This document shows positions 44,500 through 56,868 of a stretch of 64,000 nucleotides of DNA, piece by piece. Position 1 is the stretch's first letter; each line of letters opens with the position of its first letter. Origin of the DNA: Endocalyx cinctus (lineage: Eukaryota > Ascomycota > Sordariomycetes > Amphisphaeriales > Apiosporaceae); NCBI GenBank assembly GCA_001600455.1, contig BCKC01000001.1:1328441-1392440 (forward strand). Reading direction: 5' to 3'. The position numbers were made by a program, and so were the translations under genes. Below the pieces are notes generated by a model that worked only from the letters and a program-made list of their open reading frames with translations, did no database searches and was not told where the DNA came from.

Positions 44500-45578
44500 A
44501 TGTCCATGACTAGCCGGGACGAAGAAGAGAATCCACCGTCCTCACCAAGAGCTATCCTAGATATAAAATCAGTTACGAGAAGAGATACTAGTCTCAGTCC
44601 TAGCTATCACCGCCATCGACAGACAACTACGCCAGACGTATCACCTTCGAATTCACCCAGGCTTGACGGTATCCGCTCAAGCCCCTATTCACGAAAACAT
44701 TCAGCAGACGCTACTTCTAGTACAGAACCTGTTAAGAAAAGAGCCATGAGCTCGCGTTCATCTAAGCATCACGACTCGGGTTCGAAGAAGCATTCTTCTT
44801 CTTCGAAATCCAAGTCTTCAAAGACGGACGACTGGGCTGACGTAGCCGAGCCGGACGAGAGGAGAAGGATCCAGAACCGTATTGCCCAGAGAAAATTCCG
44901 TACGTAATTGGACTTTTTCTTTTCCCAGCAAGTTTTGTTTTATTTTATTATTTTCTTTTCTAAAAAAAAAAAACCGGGGGTACCTTTTTTTTTTGGATCC
45001 TCCAAGATTGATGAAGTTGAGACATTTTTTTGGGCTAACGAGCAAAAAAATCCTTTTCCGCCCCTTTTCTACCGAATCCAGGCGAAAAAGCGAAGGAACA
45101 GAAAGAGAAGAGCGAGCGAGACTCGCGCAACCAGCAGCACGCGGGCAGCAGCTACCGCATTCCCGACCCGACCGATCTCGGGCCCGAGGAGGAGGAGCTG
45201 TCAGGCCTGCCCTGGGGTAGCATCAACATCAGGCACGTCGTGGCGCGGGGTCGCGAGAGCGAGAGCAGCAGGCGCGGGGGGTCCACGAGCGGGCGCGGAG
45301 GCGACTCGTATTCGCACCACTCGCGATCCCACGACGGGTCTCGTCATCATCCTCCTCACCAACATCAACAGCAATCGCAATCGCAGCCACAGTACTACTC
45401 CCAGGCGCAACCGTCGGGGATTTACTACGGTCAACAGCAGCAGCAGCCGCAGCAGCAGTACTACCAGACGGGAGACGACGGGTATTACGACGACGAGTAT
45501 GCTTACCAGCAGTCCTCTTCCTCGTCCTATTACTACGGTCGGGACTCGAGTGGTAGAGGCGGTGGTTCGCACCATTAA
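44500..45578 (+). CDS. bZIP-like protein with basic region but no leucine zipper, two exons
   Basis: Exons 44500-44899 and 45082-45578 give 298 residues, with the intron (182 nt, GTACGT...TCCAG) cutting the basic region after the F of QRKF. Residues 1-110 are Ser/Lys-rich and disordered. The basic region reads ERRRIQNRIAQRKFREKAKEQ near residues 120-140 and fits the fungal Pap1/AP-1 type (N-x2-A-x2-K-F-R). The expected leucine heptads do not follow; the sequence continues EKSERDSRNQQHAGSS with no Leu. After that comes DPTDLGPEEEELSGLPWGSINIRHV and a long Gln/Tyr/Ser/Gly-rich tail. Similar short proteins are annotated as bZIP in fungi, but dimerisation through a zipper is not visible. Possible role: nuclear regulator. 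Confidence 0.8.
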
Positions 45579-45721
45579 AGACGCAAACGCAAAAAAAAGC
45601 ATCAAATATTTTCAACGGAACATGGAATCTTTTTTTTGATACGACGACACGACGGGAAATGATGAAATAGACAATATAATGAGCAGTACGAGATGGAAAT
45701 TATTTACCCTCAACTCACTTT

Positions 45722-45726
<5 letters not shown>

Positions 45727-45754
<28 letters not shown>
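45727..45754. repeat. (CT)14 microsatellite
   Basis: A perfect CT dinucleotide run of 28 bases in the 3' flank of the bZIP-like gene. Confidence 0.95.
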
Positions 45755-45757
<3 letters not shown>

Positions 45758-47270
45758 CTTTGATTTATTCCCCTTTTACCCAGCGTCTTACTTTATTTTT
45801 TTTAGTTTGAGCTGCTGGGCGGTACTTTTTTTTTCAGGCATACATCTTCTGTATACAACACATATTTCCTACCTTCTCAATGGGCACTGTACAAATACGA
45901 AATGGCAAGGCGTTTCTCAAGGTTGATTTTTTGATGGATTAATACGAATCAGGAGGATCGCAGTTTCTTGTTTTTTTTTTTGCTTGTTCATCTTCACTCA
46001 CCCCCCTTTTTTTCTCTCTCTCTCTCTCTCTTAGAAGTACACTTTAGATCTCCTCGGCATCTCCCTACCCTTATGCGCAAGCGTTGGTTTTTTTATTTTC
46101 TTTTTTCTTCCTAGACGAAGTCTTGTACTACCACCATATATAAAAATAAAATGTACTTCTAGAAGATCATTATATTTTACCATACATGTACTTAAAAAGA
46201 TCCAGGGGGGGAGGGGAAGGAGGGATAATTATGGAAGGGAGGATGGGGAATGATCTGATCAAGGGGGGAAAAAAGACCTCGATATGGCGCAGCGAGGCTT
46301 GCGTGTTCTGTACCAATAAGATTAGAGCCAGTATTTGCTTTACCATGGTTAATGATAGAAAAGTATATCGAGATACCTTTTAAGTTGTAGATATATATCA
46401 CTTGTCCTTTTTTTATTTTATTTTGGCGTGCCTCCCCCCACCTCCATCCCTTTTTTCGTAGAACGCACGACAAGGAAGGAAAGCCGACGAATCAGACTGG
46501 ATAGGAAGGAAAGCTCAAAAGTCCAGCTGGGCTTGGCATCCATACCTTTTTCTCTCCCTCTAAAAAAAAAGGGATGACAGCCGAGCTTTCCGTAATGTCA
46601 CGGCATATATGGGATGATCGCGGCCGACTCTTTTGGGGTCTTGCTATGGGCGCATCAACTGGGACTGTCAAGGAGGGGGGACAAGGGAAGAGAGATGGTT
46701 GTTGATCAACGAACCATGTCACTCGAAAACCCGCTTTCCCCATCCCGAAGCTAAAAAATTGCGTGCGCGCATATAAAGCATGCGAGAGAAAAAGAAAAGA
46801 AAAGAAAAAAACCTAAAAAGAAACTCATGCAGCCCTGCCGTTTCCCACGTCCGTGGATGTCAGCTCCGTGCATATGTATATTACACGTAGATATATGTCT
46901 AGGTAGTTAACCTTTTTTCTTCTTTTTTTGCCTCACATCCATGTAGGACAAACTGGGAACAGGAGGGGAGGGCAGGGAGGATGGGAGAGAGAGAGAGAGT
47001 TATCCTGTATCGTGGTAGATATGACGTTCAGGAAACACGAAGAGAATCCTAACAAAAGTACCTCTATCCATTTCAATAATGCCACGGCCTTCCTTCCTTT
47101 CAGTCAACCTTACTTTAACTTTTTACTCCAAGCTTAGTAGGGGAATGGTAAGGAGTGGGGGTTTTAGAAAAAAAGGCTTTTGTATATCCATCAGTACCAC
47201 TTTCATCACGGGAATCTAATGTGGGAAAAAAAAAAAAAAAAAGAAAATAAGATTAAAGTTAGATAATTTA

Positions 47271-47285
47271 CCCCCCCCCCCCCCC
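47271..47285. repeat. C15 homopolymer
   Basis: A run of fifteen C about 28 bases after an A17 run (47226-47242). Confidence 0.9.
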
Positions 47286-49085
47286 GTCGCTTACGAATCT
47301 ACACTACGGCACGGCACGGGATAACGAGATGATAGATCGTATATGCTGGTGTATACGAGAAGAGGGTATATAGCGTAGGGGGTTTATTACGTCGGGAAGA
47401 GGGATGACGTACCCGAGCCTCTCTCGCTCTCCCCAATAGCTTAGTATACATACCGGTACCTTGTCAAAATGTCGTGCCGGCACTTGGACAACTATCCGTC
47501 GGAAGTTCCTAAGCCGTGAGGAAACCTCATAGTACAACTGACGGTGGGTTGGTTGATATTTTTATTTTTATATATGTAATGGTGTAGGAAATCGATACCG
47601 AAATTCTTTTTTAAGAGTCTTATACCCTCCTTAATCAACTCCTTAATCAAAAAGAAGAAGATGATGAAAAAGAAATATGTCTGCCTAAATTTAACTCTTC
47701 GCACAGGCCTCGTTTACATGTGATACTACTACACTTCATTACCCTCTTCCGACTTCATACCGCGAACGTCTATATTCTAATAAACCAAACATAAACAAAA
47801 AAAAAAAAAGAATTCAGGAAGGATGACGACCGGCTGTTGATTCATCTTCCAGGTTTGTATTGTCTGCCGGTTGTGGATTATGCCTCGCGATGATCCACAT
47901 TGCTTGCTTGCTTACTTATATTATACTCTACTATCCATCTACCCCTAAAATATACCTACCCTATTCGGTAGGCGGTTCACTTGACAGACCAATTATGTTT
48001 CTATTTTAAAAAAAAAACAACAACAAAAAAACAAAAGCCCATCCGACGAAAAGGCCAGAATTAATTCTGTATACCGACCGGATACCCGAATTCCCGTACT
48101 AGTAATTAATTGTATGAATTGTACACAGTGGTATACACACTCTTTCCCTAGATCTAATGGATCTTCTTCTCCTTTTTTTTTTTTTTTTGCTGTGCCGTCG
48201 GCCAAAGAGTCTTTTTTTTTCTTAGTTTATGATAAATCGACGAGGTTTTTTTTCCCTTGGTTGGTTCTAGAAGGCAAAATAAAATATAAATGCTTGCTTT
48301 GCCGAGTTTCTTTGTAGATCCTCCTCCCCCCCCCTTCCTACCATATAATGCGCTTACGCGGAAAAAGGAAAAAAAAAGGGGGGGCGCGGGGGGGTATAGA
48401 GAGAAAACAGGGGTGAACGGGAATTGTTTTAAAAAAACAAATGGATAGGAAAGAACAAGGGACTTTTTGTAGTGTATACCACGTAAACAATTCTTGGGTG
48501 CTGTGCCTCGCTCGGGCGGACGCCGGTTAATCTAATCCCTGGCAGGGCACCCACGTGTGAAGACGATTGTTCAAGTTAGTATTATAGTAGATGGCGCTTG
48601 AAGGATCCGTTATTAAGAGGCGTTTAGAACCAAGCATAAAGTCTGGAGTTAAGACGCTCCCGGCGGAGTAGTCAAGCTCAGCCCAGTTAACGGAGTATCG
48701 ATATCTACGAAGATACTGTATAAGCAAGAGGAAGCCCCAGCTGAAATTTGGCCTGGAACTTGATATAAAACATAATGTGGAGTCGTGCCAGGTATCGTCA
48801 CTTTACTGTGTACAGATCTAAGATCCAGTAGTAAATCTCTTCTACACTGAAGCCTTCTATATATACCTACAGGATTTAATAGTGTACAAATCACTTCCAA
48901 CTCTTTCAATACAACGGATCCGAGGACGCGAAAACATGGATCCCGTAAAAGAGGAGATCTACCCTAGAGAGCTCCTTGCCGAGGTACCCTCTTGAAATAC
49001 TTCCAGAGTATCATACAACCAATTTCTGAACCCTCCGCCGAACCATTTCATCATCCGTCGTCATAAATCATTTCTCGTCATCGTT

Positions 49086-52000
49086 TTATCGTATTGCCAG
49101 CTTACCCTTCTGCGTCGCATGCCCAAAGAGGCACTGCCAGAGATCGTTCTGGTTGATCACCTCACCCAGTTCTTTATCCTTGTTCATCATCTTATCCAAG
49201 GCGGCTTGCTGCAACTCCATCGAGTTAGCCGCCTCCAGGCTAGATGGTGTGACAAACTGCCCTATATGTTCCAGTCTCCGTTGCACTGACAAATCGTATA
49301 TCGATTCCTCTACTGTGCCGTCGATGATATACAACCAAACCGTCGTCTCGTTCTTTTGTCCGATACGGTCAACACGAGCGATCGCTTGCAACTCTAGAGC
49401 GGTGTTGAGAACTGGCTCGCACAAGATTATATGACTGGCATTCACGAGGTTCAGGCCGCTTGCGTGCGCTCTGGCGTCCATGAGGAAGCATTCGATGCTC
49501 GCATCTTCTTTAAATTTCGTAATGGTTTTGCCGCTGCTGTCAAACGAGACAAATCCGATGCAATACTGCTGAAAAGCCCGTGCTAGGATATTCAAGAAGC
49601 CCTTGAACTGGGAAAAAATGATCGTCTTCGCACCAGGATCTTCGGTGCGCAACCACAAGATATGTTTGACCAAAGTAGCTACTTTCGTTGTGTATGTGGG
49701 ACCATGGAGTTGGATGTGCTTAATAACCTCAAGCTGTGCCCTATCAAACGTTGAGTAGATACTCGATTGCTTGTCTTTACCGGCTCCTTCTTTGCTGGAT
49801 GAAGGTTGTGCGTGATCTTGGTCGTGGAGCTTCAGCTGTCGCTTCTTCACCACCATCTCGTGCAGCATGGATTTAGTCAAGGTCTTTTTGCACTCTGGGC
49901 ACCTTTTACTCATCCCCCACCAGTGCTTCATACATTCGGTGCAGAACTGGTGCCCACATATCGTGAGAACGCCCGCCGAGAATTTGTCCAGGCAAATCAC
50001 ACAAGTAGGAAGCTCGTTAGATTCATTCCCCTTTTCTCGTAAATTATTCACTATTATTAGATTAGTGGGGATATCCACGGTAAAGGCGCAACGGCGAAAG
50101 ACTTACAATAGCGATATTTGGCCTGGGCTTGAAGGAATCCTGATTTATTCTGCTCTTCCTGTCTCTTTAGCGTGTTTTCCTCGTAGACACCTGGCTTCAG
50201 AGGTGTGACAGTATCGGATAATCCTTGCAGTTGCTTATAGTAAGCCACTCGAGCGTTGGTAGCGCTAGTGAACAGTTCTGCCTCCTTTTCCAAGGCCGCG
50301 TGGGTCTTGTTCTGTTCGCTAATCTGCTGTTGAATATGCTTCTGAAGCCCCTCAACAATCTGCAGCTCCATTCTGGCTCGTTCTTTGCCAGCTGTGGCTT
50401 CTGTACGCAGGTTTAAAGCAAGTTCTCTCAGATTCGTTACCATTTCCCGGTAACATGGAAAACCCTGAAATTGTAATTGATTGAATTCTTTTCTTCCGAG
50501 GAGAAGACGCAACATCTTCTCGGGTGAATGCCCCTCGCCAGTTTCGGCGATTCTCTCCGCCGCGCGAGCCTCATGATTGACAAGTAGGTTCTCGGCCCCA
50601 GAAAAATTAAATTGACGGTCTGCAACTGCAGTTTTCAGGACGAGTGTGCACACCATCAAATCATCTTGTACCTTCGTTGAAACCTCGTACTCCTCTCCGG
50701 TGGTGTCAGCGTCATCCTCGTCTACGAGTGGCTGACGGAGTAACTGGATGATCTCCTCTCTTAGATCATCTATAAGACTTGCGTGATCATTGAGAGCATC
50801 CGAAAGAGCCTCTAGGTTATCTGATACTCGACGACTCTCGATACCTCGCGGAACTTGGGACAGCAGCTCGGGAATTACCACGAATGACTGTGAATTAGCG
50901 AGCGTAGTGACCTTCTCAATCAACTTGGAAGCTTTGGAGTATTCCTCACTCAAAATCTCTTTCCGGATTTCTTTCGCGACCTTGTAGGTATCGGATTCTA
51001 GTGTCTCTAATCGCTGGAATTCTTCGGCACTAACCGGCGTATCTTTACTCTCTTTAATTTGATAGTATGCACTTGCAATAAAAAAGACTGCCCGATGTTT
51101 GATTTCAAGTGCCGAGAGCAGCTTGCGTCTTAGCTGCCCAATTCTGCCAGAGTCGGATTCTAGTCCGGCAGTATCTTCATCTTCATCTGCAGAATTCTTT
51201 TCTAGTTCTGTTTTCAGCTGTTCGCGGCTCGCGAGAACTATAGGTTCCACCTCCTCTTGAACCCCTTTCCAGATGACAAGAGCTTCTCCCACCCGTGGTG
51301 AATTCTCTAGTAATTGACCTCGTCGAATTTTGTTAAGAAGATACGATCGCTGGTTGCTCCAAATTGTTGCTTCTGACTGCTCAATCATTGTCGTCAAGAT
51401 CTCATCGACAGTTTGCAAGGGTCTGTTTCTGCGATTAAATCCTTGGAGGTTATTGGGTCCCAAATCAGGATGTAATATCGACTGTCTAAGGCCCGCCAGA
51501 GCTCGTCTCATGGAATCAACCGTAACGGGGTTATAGGGGTCCCAGTCGTTTCTCAAAGGGTTGCCAGATTCATCCAAGCCAATATCTTTTATCAGAGACC
51601 TTCGAAGACTTGAGTAGTTTTGCTCTTCCACAGCCGTAAATGGCATAGAAATAACATAGCGCTTTTGTTGAGGCAACTTCAACTCATTTCGTACCGCAAG
51701 TTTCGTGTGTCGCATGAATATTTTGTTGAAAAGTGACTTGAATAAATCTTTACGATCGGTGATCAAACTTCCCCAGGTCATCTTATGTGTGGCAAATGGC
51801 TCGTAGCGCAAGAATAGCAATAGACCCCACAGATCCTCGATATTCTCCTTTACCGGAGTACCTGTGATACCCCAGGCATTCACTCGGGGAATCAATCTAG
51901 CGACCTTAGCAGCATTGCTAACGCCACTTTCAATTTGTTGAGCCTCGTCGAGGCAAACTCGCCACCAGGAGAGAAGGACGAGTGGTGACTTCGGCCGTGG

Positions 52001-53520
52001 ATGCTGTCGCTCATGTCGCATTGAACGTTCAGGGGGTGGTTTGGCAAAATGTATATCTGACTGGAGAACGGTGTAGGTTGTCAAAACAACATCGACTTGC
52101 ATCATCTCTGACACTATCTGATCACTGTCCAGAAGCGAGCCCTTTAAGCGGGCTTTGTTAAACCCTTTCATGCCATCATATACAATGACACGAAGACTTG
52201 GAGCGTGTTTCTTGAATTCTGACAGCCATTGATCTCGCAGAGTTGTGGGGCAAACGACTAAGGTTGCGCTAGTAGGCAAAACCTCCTTCTGAGTGAACGA
52301 GTCCAAGAATGGAAGGTTGGTACCATCTGATGGTCTTTGATGTGCCAGAATCAGAGAAATTATTTCAACGGTCTTTCCAAGACCCATCTCTTCGGCTAAG
52401 ATGCCGCCATTAAGTGATCTATCGTATTTATAAAAAGGGGTAACGTCCCGGGATACAATGTGCATAAGGTCACTGACATATATATCAGATCCATTAGCAT
52501 CTTTAGCTGTTCTGAATGAAAATGGTAAACCTTGTGTCGGCATGGGTGAAAGAGGTACTATCTTAGGTGGACTGTCTGGGGCTTTTGCGATGTTTTTCAC
52601 ATTTTCTCTCATGAGAAGCCACTGGAGTGCTCTGCGCTGGAATGGGATCAACTCTGATTCTAGACCAGAAATTCTGGTTGTCATCATGCTGGTATAAGAC
52701 TGATCTGGCATAAATGCTACCTCGTAGAAGGCTTGAGGCGTTAGGTTTCCATGAGCCATTACGTGACTTAAATTGTGGTCAGTCGAGTCAGGGGGACGGT
52801 TTAAGAAGGTCTCTAAGACACGCTCGCTTAATTTTCGCTTTGATCGTATGCGACTCGGATCGGTTGTTGAATTCCATTTCAATTCACAATTGAAGACCAT
52901 TTGGTGTTCCCCATCAGTCTCTATCAAGCTGATGTTAACGGTGGTCCAAAGTGCACCCTCGTTCTTTGACTCGGGGATATTCTGAGTCATTACGGTGAGT
53001 AGTGTCGATATAGACTTCGTGATACTGCCGGGTTCGAGAGAGAGTTGGGTTTTGATTCCTCCATAGGGCAGTCGTGGCTTTGAAGTAATGGCGAGAATAT
53101 TAGAGAATTCATCAAAATTAAATTTAACAAATCGACCAACATCTAAACACGATACGTTGTCAAATCCAGGAATGGTAGAGCCATTAATTTTTCTGGAGAT
53201 GATGAAAGATTCTCGTGCGATTGTGATTGGGACAACATCGAATCCTTCAGTTCGAGCCCTCTTATAGGGTGGTTCAGCCACTTCGCTCTTAGCATCTTCA
53301 TCACTCTTATCTCTCTTTTCCTTGTCTTCTCCGGAAAGCTTGCATAAAAAAGTGAACAAGCTCAATGGGAAATGATCTAAATCATAGAATTATAATTAGA
53401 ATTAAATGGCGACAGTAAACCATAATAAGCAGATTTACCTGGGAGAAGAGACTGTTCAATATGTATTTTGGTAGAGGCAGCCTTGGAAGAAGCCGAAGCG
53501 GCGGGTCCGGAGCGGCCCAT
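49086..53520 (-). CDS. IRC20: SNF2 ATPase with RING finger, Irc20/SHPRH type, three exons
   Basis: Exons 53520-53439, 53376-50107 and 50050-49086 give 1438 residues. The start MGRSGPAASASSK is in exon 1; exon 2 begins DHFPLSLFTFLC. The SNF2 N-terminal ATPase half contains motif I EEMGLGKT (residues 356-363) and motif II DEAQ (504-507). The halves are split by a long helical insertion (about 690-1110). A C3HC4 RING finger with Cys1134, 1137, 1149, His1151, Cys1154, 1157, 1168 and 1171 follows. The C-terminal helicase half (TIIFSQFKGFLNILARAF, and AIARVDRIGQ) ends the protein. The order SNF2_N, insertion, RING, Helicase_C and DEAQ match Irc20 of yeast and SHPRH of animals, a putative E3 ubiquitin ligase acting in DNA-damage tolerance and recombination. 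Both introns (62 and 56 nt) have canonical GT-AG ends. Confidence 0.92.
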
Positions 53521-54372
53521 GTTTCTTCTGGGGCAAGAATTCACTTCGGAACGATAGAAGGGATAAAAAGGGCGATGTATAATGACTCGAAGTGATATAA
53601 AAACATAGTTTAGTGGACTCGGAATGAAAGAGTGATGTTAGAGAAAGATGTTGGAAGAATTAGGATGAAGGAGTGCATATATAAGAACTTAAAGAAAGTA
53701 CTGTTGGTTGGTAACGGTTGCTCCGGCCGGTTGCCTTACTTACTGTGTAAACAATTGGGTTCTCGGGGAATAATAGAGGGGCAGTACTGGATACTGCGAT
53801 ACCGCGATACTGCGATACTGCGATATAAGTAGGTGCCTATAATAACTTATGTAGAAGCTTACCAGTCGGCCAGTAATCCAGTATCAGTATGAACTAGTAC
53901 TCAATAAATATCTGATAAAGCTACTGAGTATAGGCATCTTTAGGTAGTTTCTTTGAGTAGTGTTGATGGTGCTATGTGAGTCACTAGGTACCTGTCCTGG
54001 TATTCACATCACTTATTCGTGCACGGACCATATTCAAACATAAGTGAATTAATTCAATACTTTGAAAGGTACTTCCCAATTGGTTCCCTAAGAGAGAGCT
54101 AGGCAAAGACCAATCGGAAGTGATAAATTCCACCTCCGACCTAATTCAACTTTTTTTGATGCTCCATTGTAGAATCAAATTGATGATAGCAAAAAAGGCA
54201 AGCATTGTCTAAGAATTGCTTGACCTAGCAGCAATCTCACCTGTCTATAAGCGATCGGCTGCTAGGAGTAGATAGGGGTTTACCAAAATATCTCATTCAC
54301 CACTGGTCTTCTCCCCGATTTCTTTCTGAATATATAGGAGAACCACTGGGGGAAAAAATCTACATATCCACC
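53521..54372. promoter_or_regulatory. Divergent promoter region between IRC20-like and mS41
   Basis: An 850-base AT-rich spacer containing an eight-base tandem repeat at 53790-53825 and TACCT/AGGTA words near 53980. No gene is seen. Confidence 0.5.
53790..53825. repeat. Tandem octamer repeat GATACTGC, 4.5 units
   Basis: Four head-to-tail octamers, GATACTGC, GATACCGC, GATACTGC, GATACTGC, are followed by GATA. Copy 2 differs by one base. Confidence 0.95.
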
Positions 54373-55257
54373 ATGGCTCGCATCAGGGTAAGCCGGCTAT
54401 AACCCAATCGATACTCTATGACGACCCTTGATATGAAAGAGGCTAACTGGGTTATTTTGAAAATGTTATAGCCAGCAGCGTTAATGCGACCGCAGCCTCT
54501 GTTGCGCACGGCGTTCCTATCCTCGACCTCATCCACACACGCAACCGCCGCCCCGTTCATCCACATCCAGCAGCAATCCTCGCTCTTCAGCTCTTCGACG
54601 AAAATATCCGCAGCCGTAGAATCGACCGATAGCGGAAGCAAAGGTGCATCACCGTCGTCATCGCTCGTCCCTTCGCCCACCGCCTTCGTACCCGACGTCG
54701 CTACCTTCCTCAAGCTGATCGGCCGAGGCTTAGGGCAGCACGCGTCCAAGTTCCCCTCGTGGGAGGCCTTATTCTCGCTGACGTCGGAGCAGATGCGGGA
54801 GCTCGGGATCGAGCCGCCCCGGACGCGTCGGTACCTCCTCCAGTGGCGGCAGCGGTTCCGGGAGGGCCTCTACGGCATCGGCGGGGACCTCCGCCACGTC
54901 TCCGAGGACGGCAAGGCCGAGCTGAGGATCCTCGAGGTCGATAAGGACGGCGACGTGAAGCAGAGGCGCAGGCTCGTCGTCAACGTCCCGGCGGGGCAGT
55001 CGGTCGACGAGTGCGGTACCGACCTCCTCTCCCGCGTGAGGGGTTACAAGGTCGAGGGCGTCAGGAGGATCGTCGGCCCTTACGCCCTCCCGCTCAAGGG
55101 CGTGCCCGACGGCGCTCAGATCACCCTGACCGAGGGTATGTGGGAAGACAAGCGAGGCAGGAAGATCGACGGTGGTGAGAGGAGAAGGACCGAGGTTCGG
55201 TTTAAGAAGCGGATCGCCTTGTTCAGAGAGATGCGGGAACGGGGTGAGATACAATAA
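54373..55257 (+). CDS. FYV4: Mitochondrial small-subunit ribosomal protein mS41 (IGR-motif, Fyv4 family), two exons
   Basis: Exons 54373-54387 and 54472-55257 give 266 residues. The first exon encodes only MARIR before GTAAGC; the second adds PAALMRPQPLLRTAFLSS, together a plausible mitochondrial targeting leader. The IGR motif lies at about residues 84-139 (LKLIGRGLGQHASKF, and LGIEPPRTRRYLLQWRQRF), the SAM-like fold that defines mS41/Fyv4. The C-terminal half is Arg/Lys-rich (VRFKKRIALFREMRERG), fitting an rRNA-binding extension common in filamentous fungi. It is divergent from the IRC20-like gene. Omitting exon 1 would leave a start at residue 10 with an equally plausible leader, so the five-codon exon rests on splice-site quality and phase. 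Confidence 0.85.
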
Positions 55258-55596
55258 TGAGAACATGTCAAAAGGGGCGACGGGGACGAGGCGAGGTTGT
55301 TCATATGTATTCACAAATGTATCATACATACAGAATCTGTATAAAAAAAGAATAAAAAAAAAAAAAGAAAGAAAGATCTACCATCAAGGAATTGTGCCTT
55401 TGCTTTATATATTTGATTTAAAACTTTATTCGTAACTGGTATAATGTTTTCAAAACATCCGATGTGATGTTTTCCTAATGTGGCTTTTGTATACCCCTTG
55501 AAAACTTATTGTAGTAGACTCCATGACTCCAAATCCCACGGCTATGATTGTATCATGTATAACAGTCGTATAGATCATTTATTGGGTGCGAGACAA
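55258..55596. other. Convergent 3' spacer between mS41 and CDK7
   Basis: A 340-base AT-rich region with an A-rich stretch near 55341-55373. No gene is seen. Confidence 0.6.
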
Positions 55597-56868
55597 CTAT
55601 CTTGCGGCACCAAAATCTAATTTTCGTGCAACCTTGCTACCTCTCTCCTCATCTACAACACCCGGTCTCCTCTTCAAGTCAGCCGCGATCTTTTCTTCGC
55701 CGCCAGATTTCTTAGGGAGATCCCGCTTGCGAGTGGGCCTCGGATCTTTGTGCCAGAACTCGTGCTCTAGCATCTTTTCGGCCGTGATCCGCCTCCTGGG
55801 ATCCAGGATTAACGTCTTCATGAGGAGGTCCACGCCCTCGTGGCCGACGGTACCGAACATCTGCAAGTAATAATTTCTGTCTCGGATAGGCACTACGGGT
55901 TTCTCTACCGTGTAATCGGGCAGCTGCGTTACGCCGGGCCAGTTCTCCTCCGTGGGCGTGCCGATGGCCTGGCAGATGAGATTGATCTGATGTATCTCGG
56001 AATTACCGGCGATAAAAGGCAATCTCAATATCAGCTCCGCGAAAACCAGACCTACGGACCAAACGTCGACGGCACCGGAGTAATGCCTGCCTCCGAACAG
56101 GAGCTCGGGAGGCCTGTACCACCGTGTAATAACATTAGACGTCATTGGTCTATAGGGATCTGAGAAACCTCTGGCTAAACCAAAATCGGCAAGCTTGATC
56201 TCTCCATCTTCGGCAATCAACAAGTTATTTGGCTTTATATCGCGGTGCAACACCCAGTTCTGATGACAGAAATAGACGGCCCGTGTTAACATACCCATCC
56301 ACGCCTTTATGTCAGCCGTACCGTATTTGACGTGTTCAGTATCACGAATAAGCATTTCGAGATCACCTCTCGGTAGATACTCCAAAACCAGGTTGAGATT
56401 CTGATCCTTGGATGAGAAGACGGCATGTAATGTTATAATGTTGGGGTGAGAGAGTTCTTGAAGAAATTTGATTTCGCGGACAGCATCCGGGGCCATGCCC
56501 TCGGTATATTCTTTCTGGACCTTAATCTTCTTGATAGCCACCTTCTTGGTCTTGTCGTCCCGAAGATAGCCTAGGTAGACATTTGCGTATGTACCTTCAC
56601 CAAGCTTCTTGTCTAGCCCACAAATCATCTTAGTCAGTATTGAAATGGAAATCTACTTAATTTAAATCAACTAACCTTTGATATACTTTTGCTTCTCATC
56701 TTCATTGGATTGTTCCAGAAAATCTAGTGGTACCAACGGGCCAGATGCTGCTGTCGTTGGAGGGAGCTGAGAGGTGATGGGTGTGCCATTTGAAGAGGCC
56801 TGAGCCGACACCACTGCATTCTTGAGGGGTGAAGCCTCAGAGACAAGGTGAGGATGAAGCGGAGACAT
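55597..56868 (-). CDS. KIN28: CDK7/Kin28-type cyclin-dependent kinase of TFIIH, two exons
   Basis: Exons 56868-56676 and 56612-55597 give 402 residues. The 64-residue N-terminal extension is disordered; the kinase starts at YIKDKKLGEGTYANVYLG, completed by the splice (CTAG acceptor just before AC AAG). Catalytic Lys is K92 in VAIKK. The HRDIKPNN loop is at 187-194 (D189) and DFG at 207-209. The activation segment RPMTSNVITRWYRPPE carries T222, which aligns with the activating threonine of Kin28 and Mcs6. The segment GRHYSGAVDVWSVGLVFAEL is typical of CDK7. The family phosphorylates the RNA polymerase II C-terminal domain within TFIIH and, in some fungi, other CDKs. WYRPPE replaces the common WYRAPE. 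Divergent from the Sfk1-like gene. Confidence 0.93.

Larger units (their letters stand above)
45579..49085. other. 3.5-kb convergent spacer rich in homopyrimidine and homopolymer tracts
   Basis: Between the stops of the bZIP-like gene and the IRC20-like gene. It includes (CT)n at 45727-45754 and 46015-46032, an A17 run at 47226-47242 and a C15 run at 47271-47285. No frame exceeds 103 codons and none resembles a family. The AT-rich pyrimidine-biased sequence likely includes a long 3' UTR. No RNA gene is recognised. Confidence 0.5.
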
